In this document: positions 32,283 to 41,082 of the stretch, piece after piece
Position numbering within the stretch: the stretch's first letter is position 1
How the letters are laid out: each line of letters begins with the position of its first letter
From: DAOUBP01 sp034432655
Lineage (GTDB): Bacteria > Chloroflexota > Anaerolineae > CG2-30-64-16
Length of the DNA: 44,934 nt
NCBI GenBank assembly: GCA_034432655.1
Contig: DAOUBP010000063.1
Span: 1-44,934 of the forward strand
Reading direction: 5' to 3'
Notes under the pieces: model-generated
What the model was told of the DNA's origin: nothing
What the model saw: only the letters and a program-made list of their open reading frames with translations
Databases searched by the model: none
Made by a program: the position numbers and the translations under genes

Positions 32283-33782
32283 TCACCCCGCCGCCGCCAA
32301 CACTGCGCGCACGATCGCCGCGTAGCCGGTGCAGCGGCACATGTTGCCGCGCAGGTGGTCGCGCACGTCGGCTTCGGTGGGATGCGGGTTTTCTTCCAAC
32401 AGGTGCTTGGCGGTCATCAACATGCCAGGGGTACAGAACCCGCATTGCAGTGCCGCGAAATCCAGGAACGCTTCTTGCAACGGATCCAACGTGCCGTCCG
32501 GCGCGGCCAGGCCCTCCACGGTGCGGATGTTGGCGCCATCGGCCGCGGCCGCCAGCACCAGACAGGCCAGGGCCGGCTTGCCGTCCATCAACACCGTGCA
32601 TGCGCTGCATTCGCCGATCCCGCAACCGTATTTGGTGCCGGTTAGCTCCAGCTGCTCACGCAGCACGTTCAACAACAGGTCATTATCGGTCACCTGGAGG
32701 CGATAGGGGACGCCGTTGACGGTGAGAGAGATAGTGCGATAGTGCGATAGTGCGGTGATGCGTGATGCGTGATGCGTGATGCGTGATGCGTCATGCAGGG
32801 AAGCTTCGTGCTGCTGCGTGCTGCGTGCTGCGTACGCATCCCCTGAAGCCGCAGCGTCTCGGTTTCTCTGCGTCCCCGTGTCTCCGTATCTCCCCGTCTC
32901 CGCCCTCTCCCACGCCCGGTTGATCCCGTCCATGGCCAGCGCAGCGACGACCCGGCGACGATAGGCGGCGGTGGAGCGGACGTCGTCAATCGGGGTGACC
33001 TCTTCGGCGGCGACGGCCGCGGCCTGGGCGACCAGCTCGGGGGTCAACACCTGGCCGCGCAGGACCGCTTCGGCGCGCGGTGTGCGGATGGGAGTGGGCG
33101 CGACCGAGCCGAAGGCCAACCGGCAGTCGGCCACGCGCTCGCCGTCGCGCACGATGGCAACCGCCGTATTGACCTTGGCGATGTCGGCTGCCACCCGCCC
33201 CACTTTCAGGAACGCGCTGCCGGTGCCAGGGGCCGGGGCGGGGATCTCGACCGCAGTCAACAACTGGTCGGGCCGGCGGGCGGTCTTGCCCGGGCCGCGG
33301 AAAAAGCGCTCCACCGGCAGGCGGGTTTCACCGTCGGGCCCCACCAGCACGACCTCGGCGCCCAGGGCGATCAGCGCTGGAGCCGAATCGGACGCGGGGG
33401 AGCCGTTGCATAGGTTGCCGCCCACTGTGCCCATGACTTGCACCTGCATGGTGCTGAACGCCGCGCACGCCTCGGCCAGGGCGGCATAGCGGCCGCGGAC
33501 ATCGGCATCGCGCGCGATCTCACGGATGCTGGTCAGCGCGCCGAGGGTTAGTTTGTCGTCTCTATGGCGCACGCCCTTCAGCTCCGCCAGCTTGCCGATG
33601 CCGATGATGTAAGCCGGCTTCAGCCGCTCCATCTTCATCTGCACGATCAGGTCGGTGCCGCCGGCCAGCACGCGCGCCGCGTCGCCGTGCGCGGCCAGCA
33701 AGTCAATCGCCTCGGCCACCGACTTCGGCTCCAGGTAGGTGAACTCGTGCACCAGGATGTGGGAGTTGGTCATTTCGTTCAT
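32283..33782 (-). CDS. Molybdenum hydroxylase 1, fused FAD-binding and 2Fe-2S subunit
   Basis: 499 residues; the ATG at 33782 has GAGGTG upstream and overlaps the Mo-subunit stop by 4 nt. Residues 1-292 are a complete FAD subunit (VLAGGTDLIVQMK; GTVGGNLCNGSPASD; DDVRSTAAYRRRV). Residues about 349-499 are a complete 2Fe-2S subunit with C387, C392, C395, C407, C447, C450, C482 and C484. The two are normally separate genes, as in hydroxylase 2 next door. Here they are joined by ~56 residues (293-348) made of at least two repeat families (GDTGTQRNRD; DASRITHHASRIT). No stop codon or frameshift separates the parts, so a single fused protein is predicted. Confidence 0.9.
   Translation of the reverse strand: MNEMTNSHILVHEFTYLEPKSVAEAIDLLAAHGDAARVLAGGTDLIVQMKMERLKPAYIIGIGKLAELKGVRHRDDKLTLGALTSIREIARDADVRGRYAALAEACAAFSTMQVQVMGTVGGNLCNGSPASDSAPALIALGAEVVLVGPDGETRLPVERFFRGPGKTARRPDQLLTAVEIPAPAPGTGSAFLKVGRVAADIAKVNTAVAIVRDGERVADCRLAFGSVAPTPIRTPRAEAVLRGQVLTPELVAQAAAVAAEEVTPIDDVRSTAAYRRRVVAALAMDGINRAWERAETGRYGDTGTQRNRDAAASGDAYAARSTQQHEASLHDASRITHHASRITALSHYRTISLTVNGVPYRLQVTDNDLLLNVLREQLELTGTKYGCGIGECSACTVLMDGKPALACLVLAAAADGANIRTVEGLAAPDGTLDPLQEAFLDFAALQCGFCTPGMLMTAKHLLEENPHPTEADVRDHLRGNMCRCTGYAAIVRAVLAAAG
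32739..32906. repeat. Composite repeat region joining the FAD and 2Fe-2S halves
   Basis: It contains GCGATAGT 8-mers (about 32736-32754), GCGTGAT heptamers (32756-32793), GCGTGCT units (32815-32836) and GTCCCCGT/GTCTCCGT units (32870-32906). All encode the linker of the fused protein; the GCGTGAT family would give TGA stops in the opposite orientation. Confidence 0.8.
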
Positions 33783-36268
33783 GCGAGCACCTCGGGATGA
33801 ATCAGCGAATCAGCGAATCTCGAATCTCGAATCTCGAATTCGCCATTATTTGATTCGCTCATTCGTTGATGCGCTGATTCGTCCATTCGCCGTTTCTCCA
33901 GCGCTGCGAGGATTTTCTCCGGCGTGATCGGCAGCTCGTAGAAGCGGATGCCGATGGCGTTGTAAATCGCGTTGGCGTAGGCCGCAGCTACGGGGTTCAT
34001 GGCGGCCTCGCCGATCCCCTTGGCGCCCCACGGGCCGCTGGGCTCATAGGTGTCGGCGAAATGGATGCTGATGTCCTGGAGCAGTGGGGTTTCGCTGATG
34101 CCCGGCGTCTTGCCGTCTACCCAGTAACCCTTCGATAGCAACTGGCCGTCCGCATCCCACTGGTTGTCTTCGATACAGGCGTAGCCGAACCCTTTGGACA
34201 GGCCCCCTTCCAACTGGCCGGCCGCCAGGTCGGGGTTGACCACCGTGCCGCAGTCGGCGCCGGACACCGCGCGCAGTGTGCGCACCTGGCCGGTCCAGGT
34301 GTCCACCTCGACCTCGACGAAGATGGTGACGTAGGCCGGCGGGCAGTTGGTGGGCCGGTAGCTGTCCACCGCGGCGATGGTTTTCCAGCTATCGGTCCAG
34401 CAGCGGGTGGCGATCTGGGCCAGGGTCATGCGCTTGTCAGGGATGGCCGGCGCGTAGACCACGCCCTGCCCCAGCGCCTCGTCCAGTTCCAGCGTCAGCG
34501 CGTCCGGCATGACGTCCAGGAAACGCGCTGCCGTCTCAATGATCTCCTGGCGCACCTTTTGTGCGACGCGCGTCACCGCGCCGCCGCCGGCATACACCCC
34601 GCGCGTGGCGTGGGTCGTCACGTCATAAACCGTGGAGGTGGTGTGCGCCTCGGCGATGTTGACCTTGTCCAGCGGCACACACAGCGTCTCGGCCACCAGC
34701 TTGGCCGCGGCCTCCAACGTGCCACCGCCATGATCCATCACCGCGGTGATCACGTCCACCGAGCCGTCCTGGTTCAGCTTGACCATGCCGCCGGAGAAGT
34801 CAATCACGTCGCTGCGCTGCGGCGCGCCCGCGCTGGAGGTGTGGAATCCACGGCCCATGCCGATCCCGCGGCGGTAGCGTGTTGCGTATTCCGTATTGCG
34901 TACTGCGTATTCCGTATTCGCTGATTCGCTGATTCGCTGATTCGCTCTCCTCCGCTCCCAGCCGATCCGCTTTGCGCCCTCGCGCAGCAACTGCGGCACT
35001 CCGTCGCTTTGGATCACCGAGCGCACCAGCGGTCCCTGCCCCCAGAAGGTCTCGCCCAGGCCGACGTAGTTCTTCAGCCGCAGTTCCAGGGGGTCCATGC
35101 CCAGCTTTTCCGCCAGCTCATCCATCAGCGATTCCACCGCGAAGCAAATTTGGGGATTGCCGAAGCCCTGCATCGCGCAGGAAGGAGCCTTGTTGGTGTA
35201 GACCGCCACGCCGTGATGGCGCACCGCCTTAAATTTGTACAGGGATGCCAGCCAGCCTGCGGTCACGCCCAGGAAGGAGTAGCCCTGGATGATGTGCGCG
35301 CCGATGTCGGTGATCACCTCCTGGTCGGCGCCCAGCAACGTGCCATCGCGTTTGGCGGCGATCTTCAGGCGGATGATGGTCGGATACTTGGTGTGATCGT
35401 GCATGTCCTCTTCGCGGGTCAGCGCCAGCTTCACCGGCCGCCGCGCCTTCAGCGCCAGCGCCACGCCGATGGGAATGGGCGAGTTCATCTGGATGGATGA
35501 GCCGAAGGTGCCGCCCACCGGCACGCGGATCACGTCTACCTTGCTCAGCGGGATGTCGAAGATGGCGCCCAGGATGATGCGCACGTTATGGATGGATTGC
35601 GTCGTCGCCCACACGGTGATGCCGCCGTCCGCCTCGGGCCGGCAGACCACCGCCTTGGGCTCTAACTGGGCGTGGTAGATCTTCGGTGTGCGGAACTCGC
35701 CCTCCACGATCACATCCGCCTCGGCGAACGCAGCCGCGATGTCCCCTTCCAGGACATCGCGGGTACAGGCGATGTTGTTTTCGATGGGGATCTCTTTATC
35801 GCCCAGCAGCACCGTGTCGTAGAGCTGCGGCGCGCCGGGCTGCATCGCCTCCAGGGGATCGGTTACCACCGGCAGCGGCTCGTATTCCACCACCACCGCG
35901 CGCGCCGCCTTTTCGGCCAGCGCCTCGGTCTCGGCTGCGACGGCTGCCACCGCCTCGCCCATGCGGCGCACCTTATCGGCCAGCACGTAGTGGTCCTTGT
36001 GCAGCGCCCACGGTACCGTAATGATACGCTCGTTGTAGCGGATCTTCGGGATGTCGTCGAAAGTCAGGCAGACTGCCCCCATTGCTTCGGCCGCGCGGGT
36101 GTCCACCCGCAGGATGCGCGCGTGCGCGTAGGGGCTGGAGACGATGCGGCCGTGCAACATGCGCGGCAGCGTCACGTCGGTGGTGTACCGTTCCTGCCCC
36201 GTCACCCGCGCCACGCCATCCTTGCGGCGTGTCGGTTTGCCGATGATGTTGAGTCGTGGTTTGTTCAT
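33779..36268 (-). CDS. Molybdenum hydroxylase 1, molybdopterin-binding subunit with atypical active-site motifs
   Basis: 829 residues from the ATG at 36268, preceded by AGAGG. It is a full-length Mo subunit with the catalytic glutamate in AKGIGEAAMNP (E754). Two usual motifs differ: GGxFGGK is GGTFGSSIQ (252-260) and AFRGFGGPQ is CAMQGFGNPQ (364-373), with Gln for the usual Arg. A repeat-derived insert lies at about 440-465 (RANQRISESANTEYAVRNTEYATR) before RRGIGMGRG. The C-terminal ~37 residues (from RRMDESAHQRMSES) are also repeat DNA. With the fused FAD/2Fe-2S gene it makes a two-gene hydroxylase. Substrate probably differs from that of hydroxylases 2 and 3. Confidence 0.88.
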   Translation of the reverse strand: MNKPRLNIIGKPTRRKDGVARVTGQERYTTDVTLPRMLHGRIVSSPYAHARILRVDTRAAEAMGAVCLTFDDIPKIRYNERIITVPWALHKDHYVLADKVRRMGEAVAAVAAETEALAEKAARAVVVEYEPLPVVTDPLEAMQPGAPQLYDTVLLGDKEIPIENNIACTRDVLEGDIAAAFAEADVIVEGEFRTPKIYHAQLEPKAVVCRPEADGGITVWATTQSIHNVRIILGAIFDIPLSKVDVIRVPVGGTFGSSIQMNSPIPIGVALALKARRPVKLALTREEDMHDHTKYPTIIRLKIAAKRDGTLLGADQEVITDIGAHIIQGYSFLGVTAGWLASLYKFKAVRHHGVAVYTNKAPSCAMQGFGNPQICFAVESLMDELAEKLGMDPLELRLKNYVGLGETFWGQGPLVRSVIQSDGVPQLLREGAKRIGWERRRANQRISESANTEYAVRNTEYATRYRRGIGMGRGFHTSSAGAPQRSDVIDFSGGMVKLNQDGSVDVITAVMDHGGGTLEAAAKLVAETLCVPLDKVNIAEAHTTSTVYDVTTHATRGVYAGGGAVTRVAQKVRQEIIETAARFLDVMPDALTLELDEALGQGVVYAPAIPDKRMTLAQIATRCWTDSWKTIAAVDSYRPTNCPPAYVTIFVEVEVDTWTGQVRTLRAVSGADCGTVVNPDLAAGQLEGGLSKGFGYACIEDNQWDADGQLLSKGYWVDGKTPGISETPLLQDISIHFADTYEPSGPWGAKGIGEAAMNPVAAAYANAIYNAIGIRFYELPITPEKILAALEKRRMDESAHQRMSESNNGEFEIRDSRFADSLIHPEVLA
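33796..33893. repeat. Inverted GATTCGCT-type array at the 3' end of the Mo-subunit 1 gene
   Basis: Plus-strand AATCAGCG/AATCTCGA units (33798-33840) face GATTCGCT/CATTCGTT units (33852-33893). The array encodes the C-terminal tail and ends just before the downstream start. Confidence 0.8.
34874..34951. repeat. Composite GCGTAYT and GATTCGCT array inside the Mo-subunit 1 gene
   Basis: Heptamers (34880-34918) are followed by four GATTCGCT 8-mers (34917-34947). They encode NQRISESANTEYAVRNTEYA in the loop before the conserved RRGIGMGRG. Confidence 0.85.
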
Positions 36269-36297
36269 GTTTGCCTCTGGAGAAGCGTTGTGCGGTT

Positions 36298-36440
36298 TAT
36301 TGCGTATTGCGTACTGCGTATCACTCTGTCATTCTGAGCATCGCAGCGCGAAGAATCTCGTGCTGCGGCATTCGCCCTTCGCTGATTCGTCCTTCGTCTT
36401 TCGTCCTTCGTCTTTCGTCCTTCGTCTTTCGTCGTTTGTC
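36298..36440. repeat. Composite repeat region between pyrB and the Mo-subunit 1 gene
   Basis: GCGTATT/GCGTACT units (36300-36322) are followed by GTCATTCTGAGC with GCGAAGAATCTC, then GATTCGTC and at least nine TCGTCCT/TCGTCTT heptamers (36388-36440). It occupies the gap between the two genes and ends two bases before the pyrB stop. Confidence 0.8.
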
Positions 36441-36441
36441 T

Positions 36442-37371
36442 TCACACCTTCCCCAACACCAACGCCAACAACGCCATCCGCACGAAGACGCCGTTGCCGG
36501 CCTGGCGGAAGTAAGCCGCGTTGGCCAGCGCGTCCACGTCGGTGGCGATCTCGTTGACGCGCGGCAGGGGGTGCAGCACGGTCACATCAGGGCGCAGGCG
36601 CTCCACCATCTCGCGGGTGAGGATGTAGCTGTCCTTCAGCCGCTCGTACTCGGCCGGGTCGGCGAAGCGCTCCTTTTGGATGCGGGTCATGTAGAGCACG
36701 TCGGCCTGGGGCAGGGCTTCCTCCAGGCTGGGAGTGAGTTCCACGGCCACGCCGAAGCCCCGCAGCTGGGCCACCACCTCGTCCGGCATCTGGAGCGCGT
36801 CGGGCGCCACGCAGATGATCCGGCAGCCGTAATGTTTGTAGATCTCTGCGCCAGAGTGCACGGTGCGGCCGTTTTTCAGATCACCGCAGAGCACGATGGT
36901 CGCGCCGTCTACCCGGCCCCGCTCGCGGCGGATGGTGTAGAGGTCCAGCAGCGCCTGGGTGGGGTGTTGCCCCGCGCCGTCGCCGCCGTTCAGCACCGGC
37001 GCCACAGCCACCTCGGCTGCCTCGCGCGCCGAGCCGATGCGGGGATGGCGCATGGCGATGACATCGGCGTACTGGTCCACCATGCGGATGGTGTCGGCCA
37101 GCGTTTCGCCCTTGGCCACCGAGGTGGACTCGGCCGAGGAGAAGCCGATGACGCTGCCGCCCAGCCGGTGCATCGCGGTCTCGAACGAGAGGCGGGTGCG
37201 GGTGCTGGGCTCGAAAAAGATAGCGGCCAGCACATAGCCTTTGAGCAGGTCAAGGCCGCGCGTTTGCTCCAGCTGGCCGCGGAAGTCGTCGGCCACGGCC
37301 ATGATGTGTTCGATTTCGTCGCGGGTAAATTGAGCGCCGTCGAGGATGTCTTTGCCTTTGAGGTCAATCAT
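36442..37371 (-). CDS. pyrB: Aspartate carbamoyltransferase catalytic subunit
   Basis: 309 residues from the ATG at 37371, with GGAG 7 nt upstream. The carbamoyl-phosphate site FFEPSTRTRLSFE (S56 T57 R58 T59 R60), K87, GAGQHPTQALLDLY and HPLPR are all present, and the length equals the usual ATCase catalytic chain. It joins carbamoyl phosphate and aspartate in pyrimidine synthesis. No regulatory subunit or other pyr gene is adjacent. The neighbourhood (IclR, molybdenum hydroxylases, hydantoinase) recalls clusters that hold the ATCase-like YgeW, so a catabolic carbamoyltransferase role should be kept open, though the motifs look like true PyrB. Confidence 0.87.
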   Translation of the reverse strand: MIDLKGKDILDGAQFTRDEIEHIMAVADDFRGQLEQTRGLDLLKGYVLAAIFFEPSTRTRLSFETAMHRLGGSVIGFSSAESTSVAKGETLADTIRMVDQYADVIAMRHPRIGSAREAAEVAVAPVLNGGDGAGQHPTQALLDLYTIRRERGRVDGATIVLCGDLKNGRTVHSGAEIYKHYGCRIICVAPDALQMPDEVVAQLRGFGVAVELTPSLEEALPQADVLYMTRIQKERFADPAEYERLKDSYILTREMVERLRPDVTVLHPLPRVNEIATDVDALANAAYFRQAGNGVFVRMALLALVLGKV

Positions 37372-37387
37372 GATCTGCTCCGCTTGC

Positions 37388-38317
37388 TCAATGGTGGTTG
37401 TTATGCGGTGTTCTCGTCTTATCAGCATCTGGGGCTGGAGGCGAGGTCAACGCCAGGGAAGGGGTTTCCTGACGGTCCGGTACGGCCGCGCGGGGACGAC
37501 GGTGCTGCGCCGGTCGGCCAGGGGGCAGCCCCCCAGCGGTTCCTTCGCCGAACGCCTCAGGCCTGTACCCCAGAACCGCGGAGATGCGGTCTGCCGCTTC
37601 CCGACAGAGCTGGACATAAGTTTGCATCTGGCGCTTGCTGTAGCGGACCGTCGGCCCGGCAATGCCCAGCCCGGCCACCACCTCCCCGCGCCAGTCGCGG
37701 ATCGGCGTGGCGATCCCCCAGGCGCCGATGTCGGTTTCCTCGTAGCTCTGGGCGTAGCCGAGCTCTCGAATGCGGGCCAGTTCGGCCTCCAGCGCTGTGG
37801 GCTCGGTGATGGTGTTTGTGCACAACCTGGGCAGGCCGCGTGCCTGGATCACCTTCGCCACTTCAGCAGGAGGCAGGTAGGCCATCAGGATTTTGGAAGA
37901 TGCGCCGGCATGGGGCGCGCGGATCGCACCGACGTGCATCGCCAGGCGCACCGAGTGGGTGGTCTCGATCTTCTCGGTGCAGATCACGGCACCATCACGA
38001 TACTCCGTCAACAGCACGGTCTCGCCGGTGCGCTGGGCCAGCTCGCGCATCACCGGCGTTGCGACCTGGCGCAGGCCCGTGCTCTCCACAGCCAGGCTAC
38101 CCCAAATAAAAAGGCGATAGCCCAGGAGCCAGCGGCCATTTTCGTCCCGCCGCATAATGCCGTGGCGTTCCAGGCCGACCAGAAAGCGGTGCAAGGTACT
38201 CTTAGGCAGCTTCAGGTGCAGGCTCAGCTCGGCCAGGGACCAGCTGGTCCTGTCGCGGGTGAAACAATCCAAGACCTCGACCAGGCGGTCAACGGTCTTG
38301 ACCGAGGTATCTTCCAT
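37388..38317 (-). CDS. IclR-family transcriptional regulator
   Basis: 309 residues. The N-terminal winged HTH (WSLAELSLHLKLPKSTLHRFLVGL, about residues 26-50) is followed by the IclR effector-binding domain (VICTEKIETTHSVRL, GASSKILMAYLP, GAWGIATPIRDWRGEVVAGLGIAGP). A Pro/Arg-rich C-terminal tail of ~50 residues is not part of the fold. It is the first gene of the minus-strand run and ends 16 nt before pyrB, so it probably controls itself and the catabolic genes. IclR relatives such as AllR regulate purine and ureide use. A matching dyad lies 25 nt upstream of its start codon. Confidence 0.92.
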   Translation of the reverse strand: MEDTSVKTVDRLVEVLDCFTRDRTSWSLAELSLHLKLPKSTLHRFLVGLERHGIMRRDENGRWLLGYRLFIWGSLAVESTGLRQVATPVMRELAQRTGETVLLTEYRDGAVICTEKIETTHSVRLAMHVGAIRAPHAGASSKILMAYLPPAEVAKVIQARGLPRLCTNTITEPTALEAELARIRELGYAQSYEETDIGAWGIATPIRDWRGEVVAGLGIAGPTVRYSKRQMQTYVQLCREAADRISAVLGYRPEAFGEGTAGGLPPGRPAQHRRPRAAVPDRQETPSLALTSPPAPDADKTRTPHNNHH

Positions 38318-38341
38318 CGTAATGTTGCTGATATGATGTTA

Positions 38342-38364
38342 TTCCAAATAGTGGAACACTGTTC
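38342..38364. promoter_or_regulatory. Overlapping dyads upstream of the IclR gene, candidate operator
   Basis: TTCCA-AATAG-TGGAA (38342-38356) is a perfect 5-5-5 dyad of the kind bound by IclR-family proteins. It overlaps GAACA-C-TGTTC (38354-38364). The position, 25-47 nt upstream of the iclR-like start, fits autoregulation. Confidence 0.6.
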
Positions 38365-38408
38365 GGCTAAACAATACTATATCAAAACCGGAAATCGTTG
38401 TCAAGACC

Positions 38409-38428
38409 CCAAAATCGTCGGATTTTGG
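38409..38428. promoter_or_regulatory. Perfect 8-bp inverted repeat upstream of the Crp-family promoter
   Basis: CCAAAATC-GTCG-GATTTTGG lies 32 nt before the -35 box of the divergent Crp/Fnr-type gene. It may be an operator or a small hairpin; it is not the classical Crp or Fnr consensus. Confidence 0.45.
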
Positions 38429-38460
38429 ACAGGACGAGCATGGTTCAGCGCAAGTTTTGA

Positions 38461-38489
38461 TTGACAGCATCCTTTCTACGTGATATCAT
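38461..38489 (+). promoter_or_regulatory. Sigma-70-type promoter for the Crp/Fnr-family gene
   Basis: A perfect -35 TTGACA (38461-38466) and a -10 TATCAT (38484-38489) are separated by 17 nt, about 40 nt before the start codon. Confidence 0.75.
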
Positions 38490-38531
38490 TTACAAAAAGC
38501 TGATGCGATGCCGCGTCCAAGGAGGCACACT

Positions 38532-39191
38532 ATGGAGACAGACCTGTCCCAGGTAGTCCTGGCAAACCCCCTCTTGTCGGCATGTGCGGAGAACACGCGT
38601 GCGGCCTTGTTGGCTGCGGCCAGCGTGCGTCAATTCGAGCCGGGTGATGTCTTGATCGGGGACGGCCAGCCGGCCGGGGTTGCCCTTTTCCCGTTGCGGG
38701 GTGCGCTGCAGATGTCGAAGGCCACAGCGCGCGGCCGGCGACAGATCTTTTGCAACGCGACGACTTCAGTCTGTGGCGGATTGTGCCTTCTGGCGTTTGG
38801 AGAGCGAGCGCTGGCCGACGTGCGCGGGATGACCCGTGGCGCCGCCCTAATAGTGCCGGCCAGCCAGTTTATGGCCCTCGCCCGGCAGGACCCGATGCTG
38901 TGCCAGAGCGCCTGGCAGTGCGCCACCGCGTGCATGGCGCATCTCAGTGATCTGGTGACGCAACTTTCGTTCAATACGGTCTCGGAACGCGTGGTGGGCG
39001 CTCTGCTTCACGGCACACAGGCTGACGGGGACGTGGTACGGTTGACCCAGGCGGAGTTGGCCGCGTCGGTGGGCACCACGCGCGAAGTGGTAGCCCGTTG
39101 CCTGGCCGATCTGCAGGCCGCAGGCGCCATCCGTTTGGGCCGGGGTCGCATCACTGTGTTGAACCGTGAACAACTCGGCACGTTGGCCTGA
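38532..39191 (+). CDS. Crp/Fnr-family transcriptional regulator, cysteine-rich
   Basis: 219 residues from the ATG at 38532, with AAGGAGG seven nt upstream. A cupin-like cyclic-nucleotide-binding fold (about 15-120: FEPGDVLIGDGQPAG) is joined by a dimer helix to a Crp-type winged HTH (LTQAELAASVGTTREVVARCLADL, about 171-194). The cAMP-binding Arg-Ser motif is not evident. Eight cysteines (18, 74, 81, 85, 124, 130, 134, 190) are many for the family, with CxxxxxxCxxxC and CxxxxxCxxxC spacings that could hold a metal cluster or form a redox switch. It is divergent from iclR and upstream of lepA. Target genes are unknown. Confidence 0.87.
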   Translation: METDLSQVVLANPLLSACAENTRAALLAAASVRQFEPGDVLIGDGQPAGVALFPLRGALQMSKATARGRRQIFCNATTSVCGGLCLLAFGERALADVRGMTRGAALIVPASQFMALARQDPMLCQSAWQCATACMAHLSDLVTQLSFNTVSERVVGALLHGTQADGDVVRLTQAELAASVGTTREVVARCLADLQAAGAIRLGRGRITVLNREQLGTLA

Positions 39192-39279
39192 GGGCAGGGC
39201 CTGAACCTCTCGGCACTTCGCTCCGGCCAGGACGTGTTGCATATCGGCAGCCCCGATGAACGGGGCCGAACAGAGGAAC

Positions 39280-41078
<1,799 letters not shown>

Positions 41079-41082
<4 letters not shown>

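Noticed and set aside
15775..36268. Selenocysteine or an internal stop in the molybdenum hydroxylases
   Set aside because: No in-frame TGA interrupts any Mo subunit; selenium-dependent members use a labile cofactor rather than an encoded residue.
14641..36440. Transposon or insertion-sequence origin of the repeats
   Set aside because: No transposase, terminal inverted repeats or target-site duplications were seen next to any array, and the unit size of 6-9 nt does not fit known insertion sequences.
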